Assembly (NCBI RefSeq): GCF_001447155.2 | Contig: NZ_CP014754.1 | Coordinates: 2,170,001 to 2,234,000 of the forward strand | Length of the DNA: 64,000 nucleotides | Origin: Marinobacter sp. LQ44 | GTDB lineage: Bacteria > Pseudomonadota > Gammaproteobacteria > Pseudomonadales > Oleiphilaceae | Direction of reading: 5' to 3' | Shown here: positions 1-9,343 of the stretch, in pieces | Layout of the letters: every line of letters starts with the position of its first letter | How positions within the stretch are numbered: position 1 is the stretch's first letter | Program-made: the position numbers and the translations under genes | Notes under the pieces: model-generated | What the model saw: the letters and a program-made list of their open reading frames with translations, nothing else | Told to the model about the DNA's origin: nothing | The model's database searches: none

Positions 1-190
1 CGGCCTCACGGTCCATGCTCGGGATCAGGAACAGATCGATGATCCAGCCAATGAGGAACAGCCCGAAGGTGAAGAACCAGATGGTGCCGGTGATGGGTTT
101 GCCGTAGTAAAAGCGGTGGGAGCCCAGGAATCCGAAGATCCAGAGCAGATAGCCTATAACTTTGCTGTGGGTGTCTGGTTGTCCGTTCAT
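1..190 (-). CDS. TM2 domain-containing protein, partial (3' end off window)
   Basis: The N-terminal 63 residues run off the left edge. After a short polar start they show a hydrophobic segment, a GSHRFYYGK stretch and a second hydrophobic segment ending near IIDLFLIP. This is the usual TM2 layout: two membrane helices joined by a short loop with the conserved H/RFYxGK element. TM2 proteins are small inner-membrane proteins of unclear function. The ATG at 188-190 follows an AAAGGA Shine-Dalgarno sequence. No role can be inferred from context. Confidence 0.8.
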   Translation of the reverse strand, partial: MNGQPDTHSKVIGYLLWIFGFLGSHRFYYGKPITGTIWFFTFGLFLIGWIIDLFLIPSMDREA

Positions 191-235
191 CTTGGTTCCT
201 TTATTTGGATTGTGTTACTCCTGCCCTAGCCTGTG

Positions 236-319
236 GGTTTGGGGGCGGGACTGGGGAGGTTGGATTATTTTTCCCTTGGAAAAAATTCTCTGACCACCCT
301 GCGACCATGCTCCCAAACC
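236..319. repeat. Degenerate inverted repeat
   Basis: GGTTTGGG at 236-243 is complementary to CCCAAACC at 312-319. An inner hairpin pairs TTTTTCC with GGAAAAA around 268-285. The layout (G-rich outer arm, AT-rich inner stem) resembles a decayed member of the long-palindrome family seen elsewhere in this window. It lies between the TM2 gene and the 3' end of the AraC gene. Confidence 0.35.
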
Positions 320-333
320 AGAGGCGCAACAAA

Positions 334-1440
334 TCAAGGCCCCACCTCCGGAGCCGGGTCCGGCCCACCTTCCCGAAACTCGGAGGCGGACTTCCCGGTC
401 CACTTGCGGAATGCCCGGCTGAAGTTGGACAGGTCGGCATAGCCCAGCTCATAGGCAATCTCGCTGACCGACTGATTGGTATAACGCAGCAGCTGGATCG
501 CCCGGTCTTTCAGCACCGCCTCGACGATTTCGCGGTAGCTGGTGTCTTTCTCCGCCAGCCGCCGTTTAAGCGTTCGGGACGACACACAGAAACGCTCTGC
601 CATCGCTTCCAGGGACGGCAGCGGCCCCGGCGTCATGCGCAGCATGTTGCGGATCGCCAGCACGATATCGCCCTGTTCCTTCAGCGCCTTTTGCAGTTCA
701 AACTCACACTGGTCCCGGGCCATGCGGGAGGCTTCGGCATCGGCCAGGCGCATGCGCACGTCCAGCAGCTTGCGAGGCAACACCAGCATTTCCTCCGGCT
801 GGCCGTATTCGAAACGCACCGGTAACTGGCTGGCAAACCGGGCATAGTAGGCCGGCTCCGGGCTGGACAGGCGTACCGAGACCCCTGGTAACTTACCATC
901 CTCCAGGGCAAAGCCCCGGCTTTCGGCATCGGCACGGTCCAGGAGCTGTTCGGTTAACAGAATCAGGGTGGCGCTGACGGTTTCGGCCAGGAAACCATAT
1001 AGCCCCGGCACATCAAATTCGGTACACAACTGCACCAGCACCTGATCACCGGCCAGGGACTGTTTCATGCTCAGGAACGGAGCCCGCAGTTGCAGATAGC
1101 GGCGGACCGAATCCAGTGCCCCTTCAAAGGTCGGGCTAGTCAGGGCGGCAAAACCGAGGGTGCCGTGAATGGTCAGCCGGAGTTCCTTGGCCAGGTGGAA
1201 GCTGAGGCCATCCTTTCCGGCCAGCTCCAGGGCGCGCTGGGCCATCAGGATGGCATCGGTTACGAAGATGCGGCTGTCGTTGGCCTTGAGGTCGTCTGCC
1301 GTGAAATCCAGCCCCTGGTAAAGGGCCCGGTCGTTGTGGCCGAGCTGGCGTACCGTTTCACCCAGTACCCGCAGGTAAACGCCGGGTACCAGGAACAGCC
1401 CCAGCATTTGTCGTTCTTTGTCTGCACTGGTTGATGCCAT
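334..1440 (-). CDS. AraC family transcriptional regulator (OruR-like, ligand-binding N-terminus)
   Basis: This 368-aa regulator has an N-terminal ligand-binding domain of the PF12625 type over roughly residues 20-210. A C-terminal AraC helix-turn-helix pair ends with the signature IAYELGYADLSNFSRAFRKWTG. The family usually activates a neighbouring lipid, ester or alkane catabolic gene. It is divergent from the COG3687 hydrolase at 1670, its likely target. The open frame extends upstream to 1635, but the ATG at 1440 gives the family-typical start (MASTSADKER). The Shine-Dalgarno sequence is weak (CAGGGA). A paralogue lies at 45734-46777. Confidence 0.85.
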   Translation of the reverse strand: MASTSADKERQMLGLFLVPGVYLRVLGETVRQLGHNDRALYQGLDFTADDLKANDSRIFVTDAILMAQRALELAGKDGLSFHLAKELRLTIHGTLGFAALTSPTFEGALDSVRRYLQLRAPFLSMKQSLAGDQVLVQLCTEFDVPGLYGFLAETVSATLILLTEQLLDRADAESRGFALEDGKLPGVSVRLSSPEPAYYARFASQLPVRFEYGQPEEMLVLPRKLLDVRMRLADAEASRMARDQCEFELQKALKEQGDIVLAIRNMLRMTPGPLPSLEAMAERFCVSSRTLKRRLAEKDTSYREIVEAVLKDRAIQLLRYTNQSVSEIAYELGYADLSNFSRAFRKWTGKSASEFREGGPDPAPEVGP

Positions 1441-1669
1441 GCGGTGTCCCTGATTGATATTTGTCGTGTTTCTGACTCTATCAGAAGCCACCGCCACTGG
1501 CAGTGGGGCGGCTCGCACCGATTCACCTGTCTCCCGGGCCAATTGTGCGGCGCTTTTTGTCCCAATGTGAACGGTAGCCGTCCCAACCTCGCATTCTGAA
1601 ACGCCTTTGACTCCTCCACACTGGACCCATGACATCAGCCAAAGCGTTCAATCGCAGAGGAGTACAGAC

Positions 1670-2563
1670 ATGCTGACAACAACTCAAACAGACAAGCAAA
1701 ACAAGATTTCACATACGCCGGACAATGTCTCGATCAAGCCGCAGCGCATGGGCTTCGAATTTGGAGAGCAGGTACCCCGGTACTGGTTGGATAACAACTA
1801 CCTGATCAGTCATACCATGAATGCGCTGTCGGTGCTGTTCCCCGAGGGCGAGCAGTTCTTTGTGGATTCGGTACGAGCTTTCCGGGGCCAGATTCAGGAC
1901 CCCAAGCTGAAAGAGGAAGTTCGCGGCTTTATTGGCCAGGAAGCCATGCATTCCCTGGAACACATTGCCATGAACCAGCACGTGCGTGACCAGGGCATGC
2001 CGGTGGAGGAAATGGAGCGTGACCTGAAGGTGATTCTGGACGTGGCCCGCAAGCTGCCCAAGCGTCACCAGCTGGCCATTACCTGTGCCCTGGAGCACAT
2101 CACGGCGATGATGGCCGACATGCTGCTGGAGAGGGATGACGTGCGCGAAGACATGCACGAGACTATGCGCCCGCTTTGGGTATGGCACGCCATTGAGGAG
2201 ACGGAACACAAGGCGGTGGCCTACGATGTCTTCCAGCAGGCTGGCGGCACCTACGCCGAGCGGGCGTTCTATCAGGTGTTCAGTACAGCCGCACTGGGCA
2301 TTGTCGGTACCTGGTACACCGGCCGAATGATCATGCACGATCGCAAGCATTTCTCGTTGAAAGATGCCGCCAAGGGCATGTGGCGTATGTGGGGCAAGGA
2401 CGGTGCGTTTTCCAGCCTGATTCCGACCTGGCTGGAGTACTTCAAGCCTGGTTTCCACCCCTGGGACAAGGACAACAGTGAGGTGATCGGGCGGTTCAAG
2501 GCGGAGATCGAGGGTTATATTGCGCCGCAGTATAAGAGTGGGAACCGGCGGACCTTGCAGTAA
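1670..2563 (+). CDS. Predicted metal-dependent hydrolase, COG3687/PF10118 family
   Basis: This 297-aa protein carries the family's Glu/His-rich metal motifs: FPEGEQFF (about residues 60-67), FIGQEAMHSLEH (about 87-98), LEHITA and WHAIEETEHKAVAYDVF. They suggest a ferritin-like di-metal helical bundle. The reaction is unknown; the annotation 'hydrolase' is historical. The start at 1670 follows GCAGAGGAG. The frame is open further upstream, but that extension overlaps the regulatory gap with the divergent AraC gene. Expression is probably controlled by that regulator. Confidence 0.85.
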   Translation: MLTTTQTDKQNKISHTPDNVSIKPQRMGFEFGEQVPRYWLDNNYLISHTMNALSVLFPEGEQFFVDSVRAFRGQIQDPKLKEEVRGFIGQEAMHSLEHIAMNQHVRDQGMPVEEMERDLKVILDVARKLPKRHQLAITCALEHITAMMADMLLERDDVREDMHETMRPLWVWHAIEETEHKAVAYDVFQQAGGTYAERAFYQVFSTAALGIVGTWYTGRMIMHDRKHFSLKDAAKGMWRMWGKDGAFSSLIPTWLEYFKPGFHPWDKDNSEVIGRFKAEIEGYIAPQYKSGNRRTLQ

Positions 2564-2608
2564 GGTCTGCCGCTCAGCGTGACTCCGGGGGCTCTGAGTT
2601 ACGCTGGC

Positions 2609-2698
2609 GAGTGGGTGGGGTAAGCTTTTCTTCCGGAAAAAACAACTCGCTTTGCTCAGACATCTTTTTTCCTGCAGAAAAGCTTACCCCACCCACTC
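2609..2698. repeat. Long palindrome A between convergent genes
   Basis: The arms 2609-2642 and 2665-2698 are 34 nt each and pair at 32 of 34 positions, around a 22-nt loop. The outer arm is G-rich (GAGTGGGTGGGGTAAGC) and the inner part is AT-rich (GGAAAAAA/TTTTTTCC). It sits in the gap between the convergent hydrolase and glutamine amidotransferase genes, where it could act as a bidirectional terminator or barrier. A smaller 9-bp hairpin follows at 2720-2745, directly beyond the amidotransferase stop. Confidence 0.85.
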
Positions 2699-2746
2699 TC
2701 CTGCTTGACTGGACTTTTTACTCTGGGCTCTTTTCGGCCCAGAGTG

Positions 2747-3520
2747 TTACTTTCCTCCTGATGCTATCACTTCTCCCTTTTTCCACAGCCGCCACTCGCC
2801 TGGCTGGTAGACATCCCACTGTTCATCACTCGTTAGGGGTTCGGTGACGATCACACTGACAACGTCGTTGGGGGTGGTTTCAGATTCGAAATCGACGGTC
2901 ACGTCGGCGTCTTTCAGGCGAGCCGGTCCGAAGGGGGCTCGGCGGGTGATGCTGGCCATTTTGGTGGTGCAGTAGGTGAACAGCCAGTCGCCGTTACTCA
3001 GCAGCAGGTTGAATACGCCTTCGCGGGCGTAGGTTTGTGACAGGCGCACCAGTCTCTCGACCACTTCCTCCAGAGGTGCATTGCGGTCACAGTGACTGCG
3101 CAGGTGGTTAAGGATGTCGCAGAACAGGGCTTCGCTGTCGGTGTCGCCCACCGGCTCGTAGAACCCCTCTGCGGCCCGAAAGTTGGAGAGCTGGCCGTTG
3201 TGCGCGAAGACCCAGTAGCGGCCCCAGAGCTCGCGGATAAATGGGTGGGTGTTGGCCAGGCAGATTTCGCCGACGTTGGCCTGGCGGATGTGGCAGATGG
3301 CCACTTCGCTTTTGATCGGGTGGGTCTGGACCACTTCGGCCAGGCGGGAGCTGGCGCTGGCGTCGGAATCGTGGAAGCTGCGAACGCCCTTTCCTTCATA
3401 GAAGGATACGCCCCAGCCGTCTTTGTGGGGGCCGGTTTCGCCACCACGGCGGGTCAGACCGGTGAAGCTGAAACACAGGTCGGTGGGGGTGTTGGCGCTC
3501 ATGGCCAGCAGTTCGCACAT
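2747..3520 (-). CDS. Class II glutamine amidotransferase (YafJ-like)
   Basis: This 257-aa Ntn-type amidotransferase domain has Cys2 directly after the initiator Met (MCELLAMS), which becomes the N-terminal nucleophile. Further motifs are GGETGPHKDGWG, the WVFAHNG oxyanion/NG motif and GDTDSEALF, all typical of the GATase_6/YafJ family. It should release ammonia from glutamine, but no synthetase partner domain is present and the acceptor is unknown for this family. Its length matches E. coli YafJ. The gene stands alone on the minus strand, ending opposite palindrome A. Confidence 0.88.
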   Translation of the reverse strand: MCELLAMSANTPTDLCFSFTGLTRRGGETGPHKDGWGVSFYEGKGVRSFHDSDASASSRLAEVVQTHPIKSEVAICHIRQANVGEICLANTHPFIRELWGRYWVFAHNGQLSNFRAAEGFYEPVGDTDSEALFCDILNHLRSHCDRNAPLEEVVERLVRLSQTYAREGVFNLLLSNGDWLFTYCTTKMASITRRAPFGPARLKDADVTVDFESETTPNDVVSVIVTEPLTSDEQWDVYQPGEWRLWKKGEVIASGGK

Positions 3521-3570
3521 GGTGAATTCGGTCCTTGGCTGTCGATGCTGTCCGCCCTAGGATACCCGAT

Positions 3571-4677
3571 TCAGACCGTACCTCCAGCCACGGTTTTTTC
3601 GCTCCGCTCACGGTGTATTGGTCCCGCCGGGGCCACCCGATTTCGCCCGGCGCGTTTGCCGGTGTAAAGGCAGCGGTCGGCGACACAGAACAGGGTTTCG
3701 GCGTCCTGGCCATGGTCAGGCCACTGGGCAATGCCGAACGACGCCGTCACCCGGATACCGGCCTCACCGTAGCGTAGCTCCCGGCCGGCAATACGTTCTC
3801 GCAGTTCGTCCATCAGTTCAAAGGCGTCTGCGGGTTTTACGTCCCGCAGGATCAAACCGAACTCTTCACCACCAAGACGGCCCACGGAGTCAGTGGTACG
3901 AAGGCGTTCGCTCAGACATTGGCCAATGTTGCGCAGCACATGATCACCGGCATCATGGCCCAGTGTGTCATTCACCAGCTTGAAATGGTCGATGTCCATC
4001 ACTACCAGCGCAAACCCGCTGCCGTTGCGTTCGCATTCGGCAATCGTGCGGGCCAGGGTGGACTGGAAATTAGCCCGGTTAGCGAGGCCGGTCAGGGCAT
4101 CGGTCTGGGCCATGTCCACCAGCCGTTGCTCAGCCTCCTCCCGGCGCTCCTCGTACATATGCATGAACACTTGCATCAGCACGCCGCACAACACCATGTT
4201 CAGCAGATCAATCATGCCGTGGGCGGTACCGACGGTTTCCAGGAAGAAGTAGTAGACAACAAGCCCGACAACCATGAACGGCACGCTCAGGATCATGCCT
4301 TCGCATTTACCCAGCAGCAAATAGGCCAGCACCGGCATCATCAACACCCAGACAAACGCCGCGATGGAGGCGTCCGGCAACAACATGATGACAATAAAGA
4401 ATGAGAAGATGGCCACCAGGTAGGCGTAGATCCACTGCTGCAGGTGGGGCGTGGTCTTCAGCCGTTGCGCGCCGAAGAACAGAAGGCCGCTGGCAAGCAG
4501 TTCAATGGCAGACACCCAGGGGAATCCGTTGAAAAACTGAAGCACAGCAAACACCACCAGTGCGGAACCGGTGACAAAAAACAGTAATCTTGCGAGTGTA
4601 CGGCGGTGATTGTCCCGCAAACCGGAGCGGCTGTGTTCCAGCGCCGCGCCCAGATCGGGATGCTTTGGCGTATTCAT
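3571..4677 (-). CDS. Membrane-bound diguanylate cyclase (GGDEF)
   Basis: This 368-aa protein has about six hydrophobic segments in residues 30-175, then a GGDEF domain. The active-site signature is GGEEF at residues 269-273. An intact inhibitory I-site, RTTD, lies at 260-263, five residues upstream. It should therefore make cyclic di-GMP from two GTP and be product-inhibited. The N-terminus is a membrane sensor of unknown ligand. The ATG at 4677 with a GGGAAGAG Shine-Dalgarno sequence is preferred over an upstream in-frame ATG at 4740. Confidence 0.9.
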   Translation of the reverse strand: MNTPKHPDLGAALEHSRSGLRDNHRRTLARLLFFVTGSALVVFAVLQFFNGFPWVSAIELLASGLLFFGAQRLKTTPHLQQWIYAYLVAIFSFFIVIMLLPDASIAAFVWVLMMPVLAYLLLGKCEGMILSVPFMVVGLVVYYFFLETVGTAHGMIDLLNMVLCGVLMQVFMHMYEERREEAEQRLVDMAQTDALTGLANRANFQSTLARTIAECERNGSGFALVVMDIDHFKLVNDTLGHDAGDHVLRNIGQCLSERLRTTDSVGRLGGEEFGLILRDVKPADAFELMDELRERIAGRELRYGEAGIRVTASFGIAQWPDHGQDAETLFCVADRCLYTGKRAGRNRVAPAGPIHRERSEKTVAGGTV

Positions 4678-4771
4678 GCTGACTCTTCCCTGGATCAGTC
4701 TCAGAGTATAGCCCTTGAAGACTGGTTGTAAAATAAGCAATCGGTATTCAAGGGCCGGGGGTTAGAACCGA

Positions 4772-5587
4772 TCAGACGTACAGGTTCTTTCTGGAGAAAC
4801 GCTCCACCAGTGGCTGATAGGCAGAGCCCAACAGGCGGTTGATGGCATCAATACCCCAGGCATCCGGGCCCACCAGGATGCGGGATTCGTTCTTCAGAAT
4901 GCCTTTGACGATGATTTCGGCCGCCTTGTCCGGGGTGGTCATGGCCAGCTTGTCGAAGCCCTTACGCTGGGCGTCGGCGTTTTCGGACTTGCCCATACGA
5001 GCGGCGTTGGCAATGTTGGTACGAATGCCACCCGGGTGCACACAGCTGACATGCACGGGCTGGTTCTCCAGCTTCATTTCCTGGCGCAGGGATTCGGTGA
5101 AGCCACGAACGGCAAACTTGGCGGCGTTATAGGCGCTTTGCTTGGGCACACCAATCAGGCCAAATACGCTGGAGATGTTCACCACGTGGCCGTCGCCGGA
5201 GGCGATCAGATGAGGCAAAAAGGCCCGTGTGCCGTGGGCAACGCCCCAGAAATCGATGTCCATGACCCACTTGAAGTCGTCGTCAGTCATTTCCCGCACC
5301 GTGGCAGACAGCGCCACACCCGCGTTGTTGATCACCAGGTTTACCTGGCCAAAATCTGCCTTCACCTGTTCGGCGTGGGCGTAGATCTCGTCACGGTCAG
5401 AGACGTCCAGGCGGTAGGTTTTCACACGGTTCTTGTCCAGGGTGGCGACGGTTTCCGCCAGGCCAGCTTCGTTGACATCCGACAGCGCCAACCGGCAGCC
5501 CCGGGCTGCCAGGGCATGGGCCAGGGCACGGCCAATGCCGGAACCTGCACCAGTCACCACGGCGACTTTGTTTTTCAGATCTTTCAT
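4772..5587 (-). CDS. SDR family NAD(P)-dependent oxidoreductase
   Basis: This 271-aa classical short-chain dehydrogenase has the cofactor motif TGAGSGIG near residue 11, the NNAG motif, a catalytic Ser in NISSVFG and SAYNAAK with the YxxxK pair. The C-terminal region resembles SDRs of bacterial lipid or acyl metabolism, but the substrate cannot be read from sequence. The start at 5587 follows AGAGG. It is on the same strand as yfbR but separated by about 130 nt, so it may be transcribed independently. Confidence 0.85.
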   Translation of the reverse strand: MKDLKNKVAVVTGAGSGIGRALAHALAARGCRLALSDVNEAGLAETVATLDKNRVKTYRLDVSDRDEIYAHAEQVKADFGQVNLVINNAGVALSATVREMTDDDFKWVMDIDFWGVAHGTRAFLPHLIASGDGHVVNISSVFGLIGVPKQSAYNAAKFAVRGFTESLRQEMKLENQPVHVSCVHPGGIRTNIANAARMGKSENADAQRKGFDKLAMTTPDKAAEIIVKGILKNESRILVGPDAWGIDAINRLLGSAYQPLVERFSRKNLYV

Positions 5588-5718
5588 GGCGGGAGCCTCT
5601 TGTTGTGGTCTTTCCAATTAAAGCAGCGTCTTGGTACTTCGCCACTTTAGAGAGCCACCCGGACCAAACCTATGGCAGCGGACTCCGCCTGGTGCCGGCA
5701 GCGGGGCCAGTCAACAGG

Positions 5719-6324
5719 CTATTCCAGCAGATTATCCAGAGGCTGGTCGTAACCCGGTGCAAAGACCTCCAGAAAGTAGCGCACCTCCGGCAATCCGTCT
5801 GCGTCCAGCCGGGCGCGGATCTGGGCTTCGGCGGGCGCGAATTCCGGGTTGCCGGCACGGATTTCCGCCCGGCACTTGAGCCAGGCCGAGAGCCGGTCAG
5901 CCGCCTTGATCAATTCCTTTTCCTGCTCAGCCAGCCGGGACTCCCGAACGTAGGGCGAGAAGTCATCCCGGAGATCGGCCGGCAACAAGGCCAGTAACTC
6001 CGCTTCTGCCTTGTGTTCGATATCACCGAAGGCTTCCCGCATCACTTTCGAATGATATTTCACCGGTGTCGGCATATCGCCGGTGATCACCTCGGTGGCG
6101 TCGTGGTAAAGCGCGGCAGCCGCGATGCGGTCCGCGTTGACCTGGCCGTCAAAATGCCGGTTGCGGATCAGCGCCAGGGCGTGGGCGATGGTGGCCACTT
6201 CCCAGGAATGGGTGGCGACGTTTTCTTCGATGGCATTACGCATCAAGCCCCAGCGCTTGATCCAGCGCAAGCGGGAAACATAGGCAAAGAAGTGGCTGGC
6301 AGTGCGCTGTGTCAGACTGGCCAT
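5719..6324 (-). CDS. yfbR: 5'-deoxynucleotidase YfbR
   Basis: This 201-aa HD-domain phosphohydrolase aligns along its length with E. coli YfbR (199 aa). Conserved blocks include LMRN near residue 26, a metal-binding His in the THSWEVA segment, LYHDATEV with the HD pair, and GDMPTPVKYHS. YfbR dephosphorylates 2'-deoxynucleoside 5'-monophosphates in the cytoplasm. It begins 23 nt after the DUF748 gene stop, so the two are probably co-transcribed, although their functions look unrelated. Confidence 0.93.
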   Translation of the reverse strand: MASLTQRTASHFFAYVSRLRWIKRWGLMRNAIEENVATHSWEVATIAHALALIRNRHFDGQVNADRIAAAALYHDATEVITGDMPTPVKYHSKVMREAFGDIEHKAEAELLALLPADLRDDFSPYVRESRLAEQEKELIKAADRLSAWLKCRAEIRAGNPEFAPAEAQIRARLDADGLPEVRYFLEVFAPGYDQPLDNLLE

Positions 6325-6347
6325 AGAACTACCTGATTCAATTAGGA

Positions 6348-9167
6348 TTAACGGACGTTCAGCGTGAACTGCACGGTGACAAGCCCCTGTTCATCGGTAA
6401 CGGCCTGGCGGGACGGCTCCAGGGTGAACAGCTGGGTCGGGTCTACTTCATGGGTTTCCTGCAGCAGGCGGCGAACCGCCAGCCCCCGGTTGGTAGCCAG
6501 TTGCCCCAGGGCCTCTGGCGGCAGCGGGCGCTCACCCTCGCGCCAGGCTTGTTGTGCCTGGGCCCAGGCTTCGTCGGTCAGTTCCTCGCCCCGGGCTTCC
6601 ATCCGGGCGCGTAGTAGCGCCAGGGCGTCAGCTTCCGGATTCACGCCGCCGCGAACGTTCAGCACCAGCTCAGGGCGCTCTCTCAAAGCCTGTGCCAGGG
6701 CCGACAATTTGGCAGCCTCACCCTCTGCCAACTCAACGCTACCGGGCACAAAACTGACCTCGCCCAGGTCTTCACTACTGAATCCCGCCAGATCGGCCAG
6801 GGAGCCCAACATGCTGAAGGGGGATGCGGCGGCTTTCACCAGCAGGTTCACAAAGGCGCGCATGACGATCTGGCCGACCCGAAATTCCGGATCGGAGACA
6901 TCGCCCTGGATCGGCAAATCAACTTCAATCACACCCTGCCGGTCTGTCAGCAGGGCCAGTCCCAGCTTCACCGGTGCGTTAATGGCCTGGTCGCTGGCCA
7001 CCGCCTGGCCCAGCTCCATTCGATCGAGAACGACCCTGTTAGAGGCTTTCAGCCGGGTGCCGGTAAACTCGTAGTCCAGATTCATTCGTAGCTTGCCGGA
7101 GTCCACCCCATAGCCCAGATAACGGCCAAAATAGGGTGACAGCACCGGCAACGCCAGATCCTCCATGGCCAGGCGAATGTCGCTGGTATCCTCGGTGCCC
7201 AATGCGCCCAGCGTGCCTTCAAAGGTGACGGGGGCAACGCCTGCGAGCCGGCCCTTGAGGTTCACCCGTCCTTGCTGTGGCGGCACATTACTGATGCCGC
7301 TGACGGCACCGGTGAGATTATCGAAGTTGGTACTGAACGGCGGCTCGAGTGTGCGATCGGAGTAACCGACGGTGCCGTCGTCAACCACCAGTTGATTGAT
7401 CCGGAAAACAAACTCCGGTTCGCCGGAGCGGGCTTCGGGGCCTGTCGATTGCGCTGATGCACGCTCACTACCGGTATCTGGCTGCCCGCGAACGATCCGG
7501 GCCAGATTGTGTACGCCATCCAATGAGCGAACGACGTTCAGCGAGGGCCGTGCCAGGGTTACCGTGCCGATTTCCAGCCTTGGCGGGTAAACATTGAATT
7601 CGATTGGCGCCAGGCGCAGGGTACGCCAGCCCAACATGGAGGCATCGCCATCAGGCAGCCTTAAATCCAGGTTTCCGACCTCGCCGGTGCCGCTGAAGGT
7701 ACCGGTCATCGGGTCATCCTGGCTGTCCAGGTCCAGATTGCCGTCGAAGCTCAACTGGCCAGCAGCGATGGCCAAATTGGCGCCTTCTTGAAGATAGGGC
7801 TCAAACACCGAGAGCTCAAGCTGTGAGCCAGAGACCGCTGCTTCCAGAGTAAACGGCATGGGCGTCAGCTGGCCATTGGCAGACACACGGCCACCGCTTG
7901 CGAGCCCGGAGCCGATTCGGTAACTCACCGGCTCGTCCAGCAGGTGGGTCAGGCCGCCCAGGGTAATGTCCACTCCCACCAACTCAAGCTCGGCGGGCGA
8001 TTCCGGCACGGCATCCCGCCAGCGTACCCGGCCGCCGGCCAACTCAAACCCCTGCACCGACCAACGGAAGGACTGACCTGGGCGGCTAGGCGGCTGTTCC
8101 GCGGTGCGCTCAGCGTCAGCGCCCGGCAGTGATGCCAGCCAATCAATCCGGCCCTCGCGGTCCCGGGCAGCGGCCAGAAAGGGCTGCTGTATATTGATCT
8201 GCCCAACGCGGGCGCTCAGGGCTGACAGATCGAAACCAATGCCCTCAACATTCACCGTTTCGGCAGCAAAAGCCGCCTCATCGGTGGTGTCGTTCAGACC
8301 AAGGGCGATATTGCTGATCGTCAATGTGCCATCGGAGGTAATCAGCTCAAACGGCTCTCCGCCGCCAAGCTGGTAGCGGGTCTCAATGGTTAGCCGGCCA
8401 TCCTGCCAATGCCAGGGCAGAAACGGTGCGAGAAAATGACCAAGGGTGTCATGGCCCATATCGGAAATCCGCAGCCGGCCTTCAGAATAGAGCGGGGCAA
8501 TACTCAGTTCGCCATCCCATTCAATGGTCTGCTCACCGAGTGCCGCGATCATCGAATACTGGCTACCAGCCGCTTCCCGGGGCCAGGTGGCCAGATCGCT
8601 GATAGACAGATCGAGCGGGGTAATACGGAATTCGGCGGGTTCGGCCTGGCTGAAGTCCCGAAACAGCAAGACACCGCCCTCGATGACCAGTTGCTGAAAC
8701 AATAATTTGAACGGGGCAGCCGCCGAGTCACTGGCCGTTTCCACCTCAGGCTCGGGGGCTTCTGGTCTTGAAGCATGCCAGTCACGGGCAAAGTTGATGC
8801 CGTAGTCTTCCAGCAGATCCACCCGGATGAACGGCTCCTGCAGGCTGATGTCCTGAAAACTCACAATCCCGCGGAACAGCGGGAAAAACCCGAGGTTGAC
8901 AAACAGCCGATCAAAACCCAGCACCGGCTCACCCGCGCGATCCTTGGCAGATAATCCGGTGATTTCAGCGGTCAGGGTGAACGGGTTGGTTCGTAGCTTG
9001 GCCAGCTCCATCTGCCAGCCCATCTGTTGACCAAACTGCTCGGGCAGTGTTTTTTTCAGCCACCAGGGCAGTGCCAGGAAGCCGACAAGCGCGTACAGAG
9101 CTGCCAGAACCAGTGCCACAATGGCCAGGTTTCTGGGCAAACGACTGGTGAGTGGGCTCCGGGCCAC
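6348..9167 (-). CDS. DUF748 / AsmA-like envelope protein
   Basis: This 939-aa protein has one N-terminal transmembrane helix (about residues 12-35), then a long beta-rich region with alternating hydrophobic residues. Such DUF748 proteins are related to the AsmA/TamB group implicated in envelope lipid transport or assembly. The C-terminal third has a helical segment (AKLSALAQALRERPELVLNVRG) reminiscent of OmpA-like sections. The start codon is GTG at 9165-9167, with a good AAGGAG Shine-Dalgarno sequence. Role is inferred from family only; yfbR follows directly. Confidence 0.82.
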   Translation of the reverse strand: MARSPLTSRLPRNLAIVALVLAALYALVGFLALPWWLKKTLPEQFGQQMGWQMELAKLRTNPFTLTAEITGLSAKDRAGEPVLGFDRLFVNLGFFPLFRGIVSFQDISLQEPFIRVDLLEDYGINFARDWHASRPEAPEPEVETASDSAAAPFKLLFQQLVIEGGVLLFRDFSQAEPAEFRITPLDLSISDLATWPREAAGSQYSMIAALGEQTIEWDGELSIAPLYSEGRLRISDMGHDTLGHFLAPFLPWHWQDGRLTIETRYQLGGGEPFELITSDGTLTISNIALGLNDTTDEAAFAAETVNVEGIGFDLSALSARVGQINIQQPFLAAARDREGRIDWLASLPGADAERTAEQPPSRPGQSFRWSVQGFELAGGRVRWRDAVPESPAELELVGVDITLGGLTHLLDEPVSYRIGSGLASGGRVSANGQLTPMPFTLEAAVSGSQLELSVFEPYLQEGANLAIAAGQLSFDGNLDLDSQDDPMTGTFSGTGEVGNLDLRLPDGDASMLGWRTLRLAPIEFNVYPPRLEIGTVTLARPSLNVVRSLDGVHNLARIVRGQPDTGSERASAQSTGPEARSGEPEFVFRINQLVVDDGTVGYSDRTLEPPFSTNFDNLTGAVSGISNVPPQQGRVNLKGRLAGVAPVTFEGTLGALGTEDTSDIRLAMEDLALPVLSPYFGRYLGYGVDSGKLRMNLDYEFTGTRLKASNRVVLDRMELGQAVASDQAINAPVKLGLALLTDRQGVIEVDLPIQGDVSDPEFRVGQIVMRAFVNLLVKAAASPFSMLGSLADLAGFSSEDLGEVSFVPGSVELAEGEAAKLSALAQALRERPELVLNVRGGVNPEADALALLRARMEARGEELTDEAWAQAQQAWREGERPLPPEALGQLATNRGLAVRRLLQETHEVDPTQLFTLEPSRQAVTDEQGLVTVQFTLNVR

Positions 9168-9343
9168 GAAACTCTCCTTGGTAGATGGCGAACTGACAGG
9201 GCCGGGCAGCCCCTTGCCTGATACAAGGATAGTCCTCCCGGCGGCCCTTTGTCAGCCGCTGACAGCTCCCCGTGAACCCGTTATGCTTGGGCGTCGTACT
9301 TGAAGACACTTATTAGTCGGTACCGCAAGACGAGGAAAAGTAC

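Noticed and set aside
2720-2745. Hairpin after the amidotransferase stop as an intrinsic terminator
   Set aside because: The 9-bp stem is real but the minus strand continues with A rather than T residues.
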